In this document: positions 27,281 to 41,300 of the stretch, piece by piece | Layout: each line of letters starts with the position of its first letter | Numbering within the stretch: position 1 is the first letter of the stretch | From: Acanthococcus lagerstroemiae | Lineage: Eukaryota; Arthropoda; Insecta; Hemiptera; Eriococcidae | DNA: 64,000 nucleotides | Direction: 5' to 3' | Assembly: GCA_031841125.1 (NCBI GenBank) | Contig: CM063109.1 | Span: 2,332,321 to 2,396,320, forward strand | The notes under the pieces: model-generated | Seen by the model: only the letters and a program-made list of their open reading frames with translations | Told to the model about the DNA's origin: nothing | The model's database searches: none | Program-made: the position numbers and the translations under genes

Positions 27281-30200
27281 TACAAGTTTTAAAATGACTC
27301 GCTTAATTTGTTTCAGAAATAACTATGTTCATCAAAGGGTGCTGAAAAACGCGTAAATCTGCTTAAAAGATGAAGATTAGCAGATTTCATTTAAAGTGGC
27401 TACAAATGTACTATATTACAAAATTCTTTTTTTAAAGGGTGCTAACCGCTAAGGTAAAGTGCTACTTGTCCAAGGTCTCTGGCGTGGTACCCTAAAGTGC
27501 AGAAGGGTCAGTTTAGCATGCGTGCATTGCCATATGTATCCAAAAAATATGTTAACAACTCAGAAAATTGCTGAATCGGTATTGCTGCTTACCTGCTAAA
27601 TTAATACAATAATAGAATGTGTGCCTACAGTATTGCTGAACAAGAAAATATGACAGTGGGAAATAATAATACTCAACAGTCTAATAATCGATGTTGGTTA
27701 TTCAAACATCGATAAATGTCAACATTTTTCGAATGTGCGAGTGTGTTTGAAATATTGATATCATATTGATATTGGTTTTGTTGAATTTCAATACTCTTGA
27801 AAGATCCAAACACCTATCATGTATGCGCGGAATACAGAATTAATTATGCCAATTATCAATATCAATACTAGATATCGATATTAGCTACTGAAACATCAAT
27901 ATAGATTACATTAACGTTTTCCTCACGGCTATTGAAACATCAAAATCAAGATACCTACCTAATTCGATGTTTTTCTCTGCCTAGTAACTTAAAATATATT
28001 TCACACCATCTGCTTCATTTGCTATTTATAATTCAAGGGAGATACCTACATTTAAAATATCGTTGAAATTGATAACAATTGTAAACTCAAGATTTCAAGA
28101 CTGAGAACCAAAACAAAAATGTCATTCATGAAAAGAGCTTAACGCTTATAAGCACAATTTTGAAACTAAATTTCAAAAAAAGAAGTGAAATCGAACATAA
28201 TGTGTATTAATATTATTTTTTAATTTGATGAGTAAGAAATTTAGAGGGACCTACTTACCATCGTGAGTCTACACGTCCAGACGTAAACATTTCTTTTTGA
28301 AGCTAACATTCTATCTACTGTTCAGAAAGACCAAATTTTCAACATTAAACGCCATAGTTAGTAGTTAAATAAATTTAAATAGATAAATAAAATAAACGAA
28401 GAGTAAGTCACATAAAAGAAGGTCGGGAGCAAATAAAAATTTCCACTTCCAATAAATAGATAGAATGACAAAATGTAACAAAAATTATGAAAAATTAACA
28501 AAGAATTTCTTAAGCTGACAAACGTTTTGTTATTTAATTACCTGAGTACCTACCTAATATGTTATTTCACTTTTGGATGGTGTTGAGGCAAAAAACAATA
28601 ATCGGCAAAATTAAATTTCGAGTAAAAACAAGATGTTTACACACCTAACTTAGGTGGAAGGCTTAGTAGATAGAATTTTCAAATTAATTTTTAATCGCAT
28701 TTCTTAAATTTTCTGGCAATGCTTCATACCTATTTATCGAATTGATATACTCAAAGCTGGTACGTTGTATATTGCGTTGCTCGTTACTTCCTGATTCAGT
28801 GCCATACAATTTATTGCACCATTCTTTTTATTAGTTTCTATTTTATTTTATTTTATTTTTAATTTATTATTATTATTATTATTTTTTTTTTTTTGAAAAA
28901 TTCTCAAATTTCATCTTTTTTTTCTGATGTCATGCCCGTATCCGGATGTCGGTGTCCGTAGTAATCATGTCGCAATTTTGAGAAATGTTAGTGGCGATGA
29001 GCGTCTTCCCGTGAAATACTTTAATTTCGTAATATTTCTGTTATACATTTCTTATGCTACGGCTTAGAAATTATTTTTGATGACATCGCATTAGCCTGGA
29101 ATTATTTCATTTCGAATTGATTACGAATAACGATGATGATTGTCGAATCGACAGGTCGACAGTTTTGTCGCTGTCGAAGTTTAAATCATATTCAGTAAGT
29201 AATTAATATCGAATTTTGCATAGAAAAACTGTTGGGCAGCTGATATCATATATCTTCTGGAAAAACTTGCAGATTGTAATGGAAAAACTTATGAGTGACA
29301 AGTCGAATGAGAAATAGAAAAATTAGATGATTCGACCATGAAATCAGTTTTTTCGGAGAAATTGATATCGACATTTACATCCTCATTTGAGTAGCCGAAA
29401 TCGGCAACAAATTTATGGTTATCAAGAAGCTTTTCCATACATAATTCGATATCAATTTTCTCGCCAGCTCTTGAGTAATCGAAATCGACAAAAAATTCGA
29501 AGTGGCCGATTTGACTCACCATACATGATTTGATAATAACGGTTTTAACTCAACTTCTTAGTAGATTTTGTCTGTCGAATTTAACTAATTTTTCTTATCG
29601 GAAAAGTGACTGATTTTGAATATCGACAAAAGTTTTGATTTTCCTAGCGACTGTGTTTCACGGGTTATTGTTCTTGATGGGGGTGGTCTTCAGGAATAAA
29701 TATTTGGTTTCCTGAAAATTGTTTAAGCAAAGCCGTAGGCTAGAATTAAATTTTTGTAAAGCACACGTTCGGTATCAAGACTAAGAATAGACTCTAATTT
29801 TCTTTTTTTTTTCTTTTTTAAAAATCAACTAACATACTTGAATGAACCAACATTTTTTCAAATTTCAATCTTCTTATAACCCATTCCCAAATTTCCTAAT
29901 AATTCAAGTTTAAACTTATAATTTTTAAAAAATTTGAAGAAAAAAAAAATCAGGCAGTAAGTTTTAAACCATAAAGAAAGAATCTGGGGAAATCGTCGGT
30001 CTAATTTCAAAATTTCTGGAAAATAAGGACACCTCAGTACACACTCATTTCGTTTTTTCAGAAGTATTCCTTTTGTTGGAAACCGGGACGCATTCTCCGT
30101 GTTAAATACACTATTAATTTTGGTTGCGAATCTGGGTCCTTCCTTTGCTTCATTTTATTGTCATTTATTATTCTGCCTGTTTTAAGGATAATTTACGACC

Positions 30201-31865
30201 CGGAGTTCGAATATATAATTGAATTAAAGTTATAGTATAATACTTATCCTATAGCTATCTACTTGCCACATAGGTATTAGTCTACTAATGCGCGTTGATC
30301 GAGCGTTTTTCGAATATAAAATCAGATTACAGTTCACGAAGGCGAAGTTGTACGTACATGAAACGTACTGGCACACCCGCTGTTCGTCGATAACTTAGCG
30401 AAGTGGGAATAAGAAATTTTTCTACGAACCATCGCACCCGCTCAGCTACTCGTATATCCTCACATTTCGATATTCGCGGCGTGAAAAACAATTATGGAAT
30501 AATTTACGATAAAATGAACAAGCGAGCACCGCCTTCCGACACGTTTTACCAAATCTAACGACTAGCGTAAAACCAATACGATGGCTGTTAAATTCGATCA
30601 AATTACCAGGCTCCTCTTTATTAACGGCTTTGCAACCTGTTATTACGTACGCCTCGAGGTAGGAATTTATTTCTCTTTAAAGAAGCGCCCAATTTCTATA
30701 TACATTTTCTGTCTCAGTCTAAGTTCTTCTTCCTTCCTCTTCCTTGTGAGCTCGTTCCCGTAGTTTATGCCGAGCTTACGTTAATCGAACTTCCTACGAG
30801 TATATGTGTCACTTCGTGGGAGGACGCACGGCACTCAGTGATCAATGGCTAATGACGGCAAATAGCTTTCGTATTTCTACTTTTCCAGATATCGTTTTTA
30901 ATGTCACGAAAAGTTGGATCAAATGGCGGTATTCTCCATCTAGATTACTTTTTAAACTTCGTTTCGGGTGATCTGTCATCGAATAACTCCAAGACCGATT
31001 TACTATACGTATTTATTCTTCTCGTAAAGCGCTGACCCAGTAATGAGTAACTTCGTTTCGGATACTCAGTGTAGTATTTTCGAACTGATTTCAAAGGAAA
31101 TCGCTGTTGATGAAAATATATTACACCGTAACTAGGGTACGAAAATAAAATCCACCTGCGATGGCAGATGGTCAAAAAAAACTTCAACTCTTTCCCGATG
31201 TTATGGATGATCGGATATCGTTATGGGGACGGGGAAGGATAACAGAGATCAAACACAATGAAAGAAACAATAATTAGGTTAATTTCATGTTCGGCAAATG
31301 GATTATTCACGCTGACTATACATCAAATTCGCCATTTCGGAAAATTTTTCCCCCTTTTTTCGACGACCTCGCTTTATACTCGAACGCGAGGACTCATAAA
31401 ATAGCTTGAGAGCTTTATCTGTTCACGTTCACCCTGTGGCTGCTCAGCGACCCGATTTCCTCCCTGACACTTACTTCGCCCGCATTGGCTTCTTCGTTAA
31501 TTTTCCGCGCCTCGCTTGTATCTGTCTAACTGTCTGTCTGTTGATATCTGTTGATGTATGTATCTGTTCGGTTATTTGTTTGTGCATGTGTGGGTTTTTT
31601 TTTTGTGATTTGAAGCTAAAAATTATTATTTTCCGGCTTGGGAGGAGACCAAGTTTTGGGGTTTCTTACGGTCAGTAGTACATATGGGTCATTCTGTGAA
31701 AATTGGTCATTCCAAGTCGCCATGCAATTGTGAGAGAAGTAATGCACTTTCGGCATTTTTTATACGTATGCCAAACACATACTGTTAAAAAGGAGAAAAT
31801 AAATCATTTTTTACTGGACGATAGGTACAACAACCCCCTCTTCAGCTTCAACAAGAATTCGAATT
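27281..31865. other. Intergenic DNA
   Basis: No supported gene. Contains an ATCAATAT/ATCGATAT-rich stretch (about 27,680-27,960), a TTA/T-rich run (28,860-28,900) and an imperfect 100-bp duplication at 29,289-29,522 rich in GAAATCGACA words. Confidence 0.4.
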
Positions 31866-32506
31866 CTCATTCCCTCACTATGTCACCAATTTAAAATCTT
31901 GACTTTAAAAAATTAATTTTCGCATTCACTGAAAGATTTCCGGTAAAGAAATGAGTGATTCATATAGACGGCATGCTTGTGTATTCAGAAATACCACGAA
32001 ATGTATTTTTTATGCTACGGAGTGATACAGAGAGCGTAATTTACGTGTGTCACCATATTTCTATCTCATTCCCTCATTCAACCAGAAAAACTGGGCCTGA
32101 TAGAAAATAAGTTTTGTCAGCTTCATTGCGAGGAATTGGTAATGTTGTTTATGGTCATTGCATCATATCTCTGCTGTTCAACGTTTTTTAGAAAGATTTC
32201 AGTATCCATGAAGTTGCGCCAGAAAACAGATTCGCGATACTGTTCTTCATATTTATCTAATTTTTCTCATCCCCTCACCGGCTACAGCAGCTGCTCAACG
32301 TTAGAAATCAACCAATTCTAGGAATAGTATTACTTTAATAGGCTACTCTTAGTTTACCGAAGAGCGGCTGGCGCCATAGTGCCACTATAGCCCGAGTTAT
32401 GATCATTGTAACGATACAATTCTCATTCCCTCATTTTATTGATATTTTTGCTTTGGTGAGGGAATGATACACAGGCGAGGGAATGAGATACATTCCGAGA
32501 GAATGA
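31866..32506. repeat. Cluster of CTCATTCCCTCA motifs in both orientations
   Basis: Copies at 31,866, 32,065, 32,266 (one mismatch) and 32,422 on plus. Inverted forms at 32,457-32,467 and 32,475-32,487, and a degenerate one near 32,495. They lie 1.6-2.2 kb upstream of the receptor's first coding exon. Confidence 0.6.
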
Positions 32507-34096
32507 TAAAGTCAATCTTTTACGCAATTTTTCTTACAGTCAGAAAACGAATTTCTCAGTTCAGGTAAAAAAAAAACCGGGAGAAAGGAAGAGTAGATTA
32601 ATAAAATCGAACATTTTACAGGTGTTGTTTCTGATTTTTGTAGTACTTTTTTTTTCTTTTCTTTGGTTTATATTATTATTATCAAACCACTGAGCTACAC
32701 GCTTGGTCCACGGGCTCGGGAAAGGTTGTTGTCCCTCATCTCGTGGGAAAAAAAGTGAAATTAGAGCCTATTGGGGAGTTTAAATTAAGCCCAAATTTGG
32801 TTAAATTATTGTTAGTAAGTGTCCATAAAATGTACTCAAAAAAATGACAAAAATTTGAAATACCCCCCCCCCCCCAAAAAAAAAGAGTCAGAATGCCCTA
32901 TTTTTGTAGAATGACCCACATATACCTACGACCAATCATCTGTATATTAATTTTGTTCGCCAATTTTATCGGTAGAAGCTAGACTCTAATATGAACAAAC
33001 CACTGGATATGCTACACAGTGTTAAACAGCTCAAAGCTTATTAGAATTAGTTATTTACATTCTATGTTTTTCGGGATATCACTTCCGTTACTGAAAACAG
33101 TCGCGAGAAAAAAATCAAGTGACATAGTCTGCATATCATTAGGAATTAGGTTCTATCAGAATAATTCGAGATGATGACTGCCAGCGCAGCGTTTATTAAG
33201 ATGATACTATAATAGGAATCGAAATCGATGAACAACCAAATTAGTTAGATACGAACTACGTAGAAGAACAAAAAATATCGTTTTCGTTTAACAGCAACCA
33301 GTGGTTGACTGTGCTAATTCTGTTTACGTTGTCACTTGGATTCTGTTATCTTGAAAACACCTTTCAAAGGAAAAAAGGGTTGACGACAACAGCGTACGAG
33401 AATGAGTTGAAGAAAGAAAATGTGTTTCTCGATGAAGGAGGAGGAAAAATATAACAAGCGATATCTTTCACATCTGGATTTATATGGCGAAGCTCACACG
33501 TCTGAAAATTACCCAATATTGCCGGCGTTGGCAGGGGGTAAAAAGCTGTCAGTCTGAATCGACCACTTACGCACCTGCCACTTAAACATGGAATGTTAAC
33601 ACGAATCGAAAGCAGAGAAACTGCTCGAATTCGCGGTTCGTTGGGTCAGCGAATTTACGGCGACTAAGTATGCAATTTTTCGAACACTAGGCGAAAAATT
33701 ATCATGCGGCGTGGCGTGCAAGTGTTGCTTCGAGCGGCTGGTTGATGGAAGGGTGTTGAAAGGGTGATGGTGGTGGAATAATTTGCATTCGTAGATGTAC
33801 GACGTCAATGTCGATACTACATTCACGGACGGTTTTCACTTTCGCCATTCTTTCACGTCATGGCCACGGGAACATTTTTCTCGGGCGCGTTGCTAGATTA
33901 AGTGGAAATGAAAATGGAAATATTTCATTAGTTGTAAATTTTTATTATTTTCCGAGCCCGGGATGAAAATTTTCGAAAATAGCTGAAGCGGGACCTGCGA
34001 GGGTGTTGACTCGGACTTGGCTTTATTTGAATTGCTAATCAAGTTTTTCGAAAGCGGTTTCTGTCTTACTAATTTGGTAATTCTTATCGATTTCAG
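32507..34096. other. Region upstream of the receptor gene
   Basis: No gene seen. Has C14/A9 simple sequence near 32,865-32,885. The promoter and any 5' untranslated exon of the receptor gene presumably lie here or further left, but I cannot place them. Confidence 0.35.
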
Positions 34097-34172
34097 ATGG
34101 CGTCGAAAAAACGACAGTAACCGGCGCGTGAAAACGCGTTAGCATGTCGGCTGTGTAGTGTGGAGCAAAATT
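34097..34172 (+). promoter_or_regulatory. 5' leader with two short upstream ORFs
   Basis: The sequence after a likely acceptor TTTCAG (ends 34,096) begins with an ATG giving a 7-codon uORF (34,097-34,120), followed by a 4-codon uORF (34,144-34,158). Both end before the main ATG at 34,173. This implies a spliced 5' untranslated exon upstream. Confidence 0.55.
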
Positions 34173-34343
34173 ATGAACGGGAGCCAGGTGGATCACGACA
34201 TCGACGTGCAGACCGGTAGCTTGGAATCATTCGATTACGCGGCAGAAAACCAATCAAGCTCTTTCGGGCTCGAACTGAGCACGCTCGCGCAAAATGGTAG
34301 CAGCGGTCAAGACAACGGCATCAATTCATTCTATTTTTTTGAG
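34173..34343 (+). CDS. CCAPR: CCAP receptor coding exon 1 (extracellular N terminus)
   Basis: 57 codons. The start ATG at 34,173 is chosen because it opens the longest frame leading into the FYFFE block before TM1. Three N-x-S sequons (NGS, NQS, NGS). Donor GAG|GTAGGT, phase 0. Confidence 0.85.
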
Positions 34344-37300
34344 GTAGGTTATTACTTGACGTGGGGAACATCCGGTCATGAGGTGATAATATAATATATG
34401 CGTAGCCAATGAAAAAGGGCTGCCTCAGATACATGGTTTTCCAGTATTTCAATTTACGACAGGATGTCCATATTAGAATACTTATCTGAGGGTAATATCG
34501 CATAAGAAATGAGTGGAAGCATAAAAAATTATTGAAATACTATGCCAGCAAATTTGCGAATCCGCGAGATATATCAATCACGTTTGCACTTCGCCTGATC
34601 TTCGTGTGCGAGCGCCCACATAAGAAAGTTTACAGGAAAAACAAGGTAACACTTGGCAATTTGTGGGAAAGAGTTTTAGGTAGTGCCTCAGTTTACTTGA
34701 CAAAATCAGGCCTGTAAACCGAATCAGTTTTATTTTATTCCGCTCACAATTAGTTCAGTATTATTTGAAAATAATTTTCATTTATTCTGGTTATTGCTCT
34801 GGTACATAGCTTTCTACCTAGCCCTCTACCCAGCTGGCGTTCTGTTCGCTCTCGTTTCACTTTAACATTTTTTCTGAATTATTTGTTTTGGTCAGTAGCC
34901 CCGACTAGAGGCTCCGAAAGCCAGTTTTCTTTGCTAATTATTTTTAGGCAAATTGAGAGGGGGACGCGAGGAGAGGGGGGTAATGTTGATCGCATGGAAG
35001 CCCCTAGCTAACTCCCTGCACCTTGGCGGCGGGAGATTTAGGTCGTACACTCGGAATTGGTGGTTAAGCGGTTGTGCAGGCTACTTCTTTTCCCTATATA
35101 ATGTGGCCTTGCTTCCCCTTGCAGAGGAAGCAGCTGTAAAAGCTACGGTAAAAAAGGCCGAACCACCATCCAACCCTGGCCGGTATGATGTGACCCGCGA
35201 GGATCCTCCTACAGTGTTACGAAAGGAAAGGAAAAGCAGGAAGACGGAAGTAAACCGGGAATGCTGGGGTGTATTAGAGAAGAGGTGGCAGAGACCAAAA
35301 ATGGCGGCGAGCAGGATATGAGCTACCTCGACCAAGAAGCGGCGTAGATTGCGCTTGCTGCATATTCAGGAAAGCGTGGAGGTGTCAGTCGGTACACTAC
35401 ACTAGCAGAAAAACGGCATGTACTCAACCCAGGAACAGTGTCCGATCGCAGCGAATGCCCGACTGGCAAAGGCCATGAGAGTACGAATAGGGTAGATTGT
35501 GTGTCAAGTGAAAGGGGGGTCCAGAAGAACCGACTGATGCGGGGACGCTATGGTCAACTGGATCGCCGGGCTGCATCATTTGTTGCCAACCGAGAGATGA
35601 CCCGGACCTGTGTTCGAGGAAATGGCGGGTCGACACAGAGACTGACTCGGTGTCTTACCACTGGTGCATCGAGTTCCAGATCGGGGCATTGAGAGGCGAG
35701 CCGACACAACGGGTGTGTGTACAGTCAGGAGGTGGAACACAAGGAAGTTTGTCTGTGGCCGGTTCGAAACCGCCATTATGGCTGCAGAAGATAGCGGTCT
35801 GGTCGAAGCCCCGAGTGCCTCACAGACCAGCGGCATCTATCGTCGAAAGGACAGTGAAAGCGTGCAATGCAGCAATGCTAAGAGTAAAGGCAGGTCAAGC
35901 CCACTGAAGTACATACTGGTGGAAGAAAGAGATGCAGCGACTCCACTGTGAGTATTTCACCAGGAGTCGGCAGGCTACCAGAAGACATCGAGCCTCTCGA
36001 GCTGACGATACTGAGAGGAAGTGAATACCAAGTGAATAGCTGCCACGAAAGCGCTACGCGCAATCGTCAAAAGAGCGGTAGACAAGTGGGCCGAGTTCGT
36101 CAAGATGGTGGAGGCTGATCTATAAAACTGCCCATATAAGGTGGTCCTACAGTGACGCCCGTCCCAGATGACGAGGCTACGGCCCGCGACGCTGAGGAAA
36201 ATTGTTGCCACACTTCTCCCTTCGTACTGGCCGCTACCACCAAGGCGGGAGGGAGCTCACCAGGCAGGACTGGGATCCGCGGCTGGAAGTCATAGCCTAT
36301 GAGCTGAGAGTAGTCGTGAATCGGATCAGAGGAAAGAGGAAAGCCTCGGGGCCGGATGGCATACCTAGCCTGGCCTGGGAACTGATCCACTCGCTGAGGC
36401 CGGAATGGCTACGCACCTGCTTCACTAGTTGTCTTGAAGAGAGCGAGGCTGGTCCTGCTTCGCAAAGGAAATACCAGAGGGCTTGCTTTCCTCGTGCGGC
36501 ACCCTATGTCTACTGGATGATATAGGCAAGTTATTAGAGCAAGTTATGGCTTTGCGGGTAGAAGGGCACATCACTTCTAAAGATGGGTTGTCGGAATCCC
36601 GGTATGGATTTCAAGCGAGTCGGTCGACCAATGATGCGATGTTGTATGTGCAAAAGAACATCAACACCATATGCAGCAAAGCTGACTTATGCGTAGCCGT
36701 TAGTCTAGATGTGAGGAACGCTTTCAATACACTGCCTTGGAAGCGTATCCTGAAAGCGAGGGATGAGGGGATCTCCCAAGGTACACCTACGAGCAATCAT
36801 CAGGAGCTACCTGGCAGACAGAAAGATAGCGTATATAGACGCAGAAGGTCGCCAGGTCCAGAAGATCATCTCGGCGGTTGTACCTTAGAGATCGGTTTCC
36901 GGACTCCTGTTGTGGAACATATCTTTGACAGGGTCCTACCGCTAACACTTTTGAGAAGAGCAGGCCATTTCCTTTGCCGACGATACCCTTTTCTTTGTAG
37001 AGGAAAAGTCGGAGCAGGAAGTTCGCAGCAGGTCCATACTTAGCGTTAAGATGGTGTCTCGCTGGATGCAGGCGAATGGCTTAAAGGTGGCAGCCCAGAA
37101 GACAGAAGCCGTCCGTTTTCGCGAGTGTAAAGAGGCAGGCTACAACCATTTGACCTAGCGATACTGGGCGAACCGGTATCTCAACAGCCCCGGATGGTGT
37201 ACCTGGGAATGACGGTGGACAACGAGCTGTGTTGGAAACCGCATCTCCGTGCAACGGCAGAGAAAGATGCCAAACCTCCGGGGGTCGAGTGGGAATCGAA

Positions 37301-38273
37301 AAAGGCTGCATTCGACAGTAAGCTACATGGTTTTCTTCCATAGGACCCCCGATTGGGCACCAGTCGCGGCACTTCGCAAGAACAGAGAAGACAGAGGCAG
37401 GGTCCATCGGGCTACGGCACTACGCATAATCTGCGCGTATAGAACCGTCTCATACGAGGCGGCTCTTGTACTAGCTCGAATGCCTCCTATTAATCTGCTG
37501 GCTAGGGAGAGTGCTACTCTTTATCAGCACTTCCAGAAGCTCCCACCAGCTGATAGGAAAAATAATGCAGTAAAGGGGAATACTAAAAGAGAAGTCCGGC
37601 GGCAAACAGTTCAAGAGTGGATGGCTCGCCTCCAAGAGCCCCCTCATGGCCGCTGGACATTGAGGCTAGTACACGATTTCGATGCATGGCTTTCGCGGCG
37701 GCACGGTCAGCTGACGTACCATCTTACGCAAATGCTCACCGGGCATGGGTGCTTCAATGGTCATCTTAACAGCTGGGAAAAGGTACCCAACCAGTGCTCT
37801 CATTGTCCAGCAGAGCTTAGTGACGCGCAGCATACAATCTTTTGTTGCACTGCGTGGAACAACGCACGAGCAGCGCTCTAGGCATCTGTCGCAGTCTCAT
37901 TACTCCCGAGACGATGGTTGAAGTGATACTGGCTAGCCCGCAGAACTGGTCAGCGATGATACAATTTGCCGGTACAGTGATGCGGGCCAAGGAGGACGCT
38001 GAACGCGTGAGATAGCGAACAGTATCGGCGCAGCTCACGCAATCCACGCAGCAGGTCTTGAACGACGACTTTCCTATTAGCAGGGGAGGCTCCCCCACCG
38101 AATGGTCGGCTCTGCAGCTGAAGCCCATCGTCGTGTCCAAGAAGAATACCGAAAGGTGATACCAGGACGCGGCGGCCGTAAGGTCGAGGATGGACACGCC
38201 AACGACAGTAGAACCGCGAATAGGGAAGTGTGTGCTGTCGTTAGGTGTAATTTAAAATTTAAAAAAATAATTT

Positions 38274-38327
<54 letters not shown>

Positions 38328-41300
38328 AGTTCAAGTCTCGTTCAAAACATATTCAAAACAGAAAATCATATTGTTACTCTAATGAGTCAATGCAGGATCA
38401 AGCGATACCGTTCTTCAAACGCTAAGGAGACTCGTCGCCTCATGAATCTCGAATGTCTTTGGCATATCTTACGCAGCATGTAATAAAAAGAATAAAAGCT
38501 CGATCAAACTCGGAATATTCTCATTTAATATTCGAACCGAGGAGCATGGATAACCACTGCACTAACCTTTGCCTTCTATCGAGGAAATTAATTATATCGA
38601 ATTTTTGTGATCGCTTATCGGAGACAATAATGCCGGACTCGTGCGTCTTTTGTTCGCCCAAGTGCCAGTAGCTAGCGCACGCATACCTATATACATATAT
38701 TATAATGGTTCATCCATGCAGAAAAACGCTGTTAATGATGCCCAACCGAGTACATTTGTTTATGGAAATGGGTAAAGCAAAAGTTGATAACATAATTAAC
38801 GGTATCTTGAAAGTACACGAGTTGACTCACGACAAGCATTTAATAAAAGTGGTACAAGAATGGGACGTATAACTCGTATTTCACGTTAAAGAAGAATTTC
38901 AATAAAATCAGAGTTATCATGTAACTCATTCGCTTTCATTTTTTATGCGTTTTGAATTATAGACGAATTTCGAGCCTTTCAAACTTTTTCAAAAGTAAAG
39001 GCGGCGGATACTTCGGGGCAGACTCGACTGTTTCACATTAGTAGACACGGAAGTATTGTTATGGAAAAGCATGCGCGAGAAACGTGCTTACTTTTTATCA
39101 TCGAATGGTTCGATGCAGTCGTCGTTATATAAGAGGAAGATTCCGTTTCGTTCGATTTCGTGAAAAGTACTTGACTATAGGCAATAGACTCTTAAAGCAA
39201 GGGGGCAACTTGCTCCCACAGGGATCTTTGAGACAGATGTGAAAAGGCAAAAGTTTTTGATGTGTTATGGATTTGCTCGCGAGGAGAAATTGGTAGAATT
39301 TTTTTTTTTTTAAATTATTACACGTGAATTACATAGTACTGCCCTTAGGCATTCTCCAGTACAATTTAGTACATACAATATTAGGCTAAATAAGCTAGGT
39401 GTATGTATGAGGAAACTTGTGAGAAAAGTCGACCAGCGTCTCTTTTCCGTCCTTGAGGATTTTAAGCGAGGTCCAAAGGTTTGTTCTCTTCAGTCTCCTG
39501 ACCTCCTGTGTTGTGTCAAGGAGAACAATTGCCTCGGGGTTTGGATGGCTGTGCAGTCGTTGCTCGTGGCGTTAGGCCGCTACCTTTATAACTTCATCTA
39601 GTGTTGGAATGTTGAGGTCACGGTGCTGAGTACGGTTACTGACGTACCATGGAGCGTTGACGATGAGACGGAGTATCTTATTCTGGTACCGTTGAATTAT
39701 CTCTCGATTCGATTTTTTGGCGCAGCCCCAAAACTGGAGCCCATACTGCCATATTAGTTTGAGCATGACCATATATAGCCGGTGTTTGTTTTCTGTGCTC
39801 AGTTTGGACTTCCTGCCAATGAGCCATAACATACTTCTAAGCCGTAGCTCGAGCTTTTGGCGCTTTTTCTTGATATGGCTTTTCCAGTTTAACTTGGAAT
39901 TAAGCGTCATTTCAAGGTATTTTGAATTTTCAGTCTTTGGGATTATTGAGCCCCCTATTGTTATTGGCTGGAATGCATAGTTCTTCAGGGTGAACGTTGT
40001 GTGGGTTGACTTGGTCTCATTCAGCTTGATGCGCCATTTTGCTGCCCATGTAGCTACGTTGTCTACCGCTGTTTGCAGTCGTTTGGTCACTGTTGGTTGG
40101 TGTTCGCTAATTGAGATGAGAGCTGTGTCGTCCGCAAATGTAGCGTTCATAACTCCATCTGTGGTTGGAAGGTCGGCTGTGAAGAGTACATAAAGGAGTG
40201 GTCCGAGGACGCTACCTTGCGGTACCCCTGCCGCTATTGGATAGTCGCATGAAATTGATTCTTCGTACTGGACTTCAAATCTGCGGTTGCGCAAGTAAGA
40301 TTCCAGGATTTCGCAGAGGTTTCCCGGTAGTATGCGGCATAGTTTTTGGACTAGTCCGCCATGGTGAACTCGATCCGCCAGACTGACGTCTAGGAATACA
40401 GTTTCGCAGTATTTTTTCTCCTCCAGGGTCCTTTCAGTAACTTGAACGACTCTGTGAACTTGGTCGATTGTCGCATGTTTTCTTCGAAAACCGAACTGAT
40501 GGTCTGGTACCGCTTGTTTATCGTTGAGATAACTTTCGATCCGGCTGAGAAGCATTTTTTCCATCATTTTCGCCACTATGGGTAGAAAAGAGAGGTAGTC
40601 GATAAGAGGAGGTGAGCTCCACCGGTTTCCCGGGCTTGGCTATGAGGATGATTTTAGCTCTTTTCCAATAAGAAGGAAAATATTTCAAGCGGATTACTGC
40701 GTTGTAGAGGTACGTACGAAATACTATGCCTTTCTTTGGCGGGTGTTTTGAGAGTAGCGCCGGGACTTTATCGGGTCCGGGAACTTTTTTGAGCTTGAGC
40801 TGATCAATGAGGGTAGCTGTTTCCTTGGGCGTTACAAATTTGAGCTGCAACATGTTTGAGTAGTCAGGTACCGGATCTGGAGCATTTCCTGGAGACGCGA
40901 CGTGCGGAGTAAAGGTTTTAGCGAAGTGTTGAGCGAAGACGTTGACAATTTCATCACTACTTCGGGCCCAATCTCCCGAAGCATCTTTGATCAGAGGGAG
41001 AAGTTATTAAGGTCTTCTTATTCTTTTGGTTGCCTTCCAAAGAGAATAATCAGATGATTTACTGGGTGAAAAGCTTACTAGATAAGTGTTGAAATTTTCA
41101 TTCTGGAATTTTTGTAGCACCTTTTTAGTTTGCTTATTGAGCTTATTGTATATTCGCTTGTTTTCCTCAGTCCGGTTCCGTTGCCATAATTTCCTGGCTC
41201 GTCTACGTTTCCTTACTATTTCTATCACTTCTTCAGGGTATAGGATTTCTCTGTTTTTAACAATCTTATGTTGCGGTGTTGCTTCTTTGGCCACATTGAG

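Larger units (their letters stand above)
34950..38330 (+). mobile_element. R1-clade-like LINE, degenerate
   Basis: Non-LTR retrotransposon in receptor intron 1, sense orientation. RT blocks are readable across frames. It ends near an A/G-rich microsatellite (38,278-38,324). No apurinic-type endonuclease is recognisable before the RT, so it is internally deleted or too decayed. The 5' part (34,950-36,150) has only short unconvincing frames. Confidence 0.75.

Noticed and set aside
27680..27960. ATCGATA/ATCAATAT words as DREF-type promoter sites
   Set aside because: The stretch is generally AT-rich with many near-palindromes; no gene start nearby.
35438..35951. Overlapping 84-95-codon frames as an R1-like gag
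   Set aside because: No zinc knuckle or gag motif readable in any frame; too decayed to annotate as ORF1.
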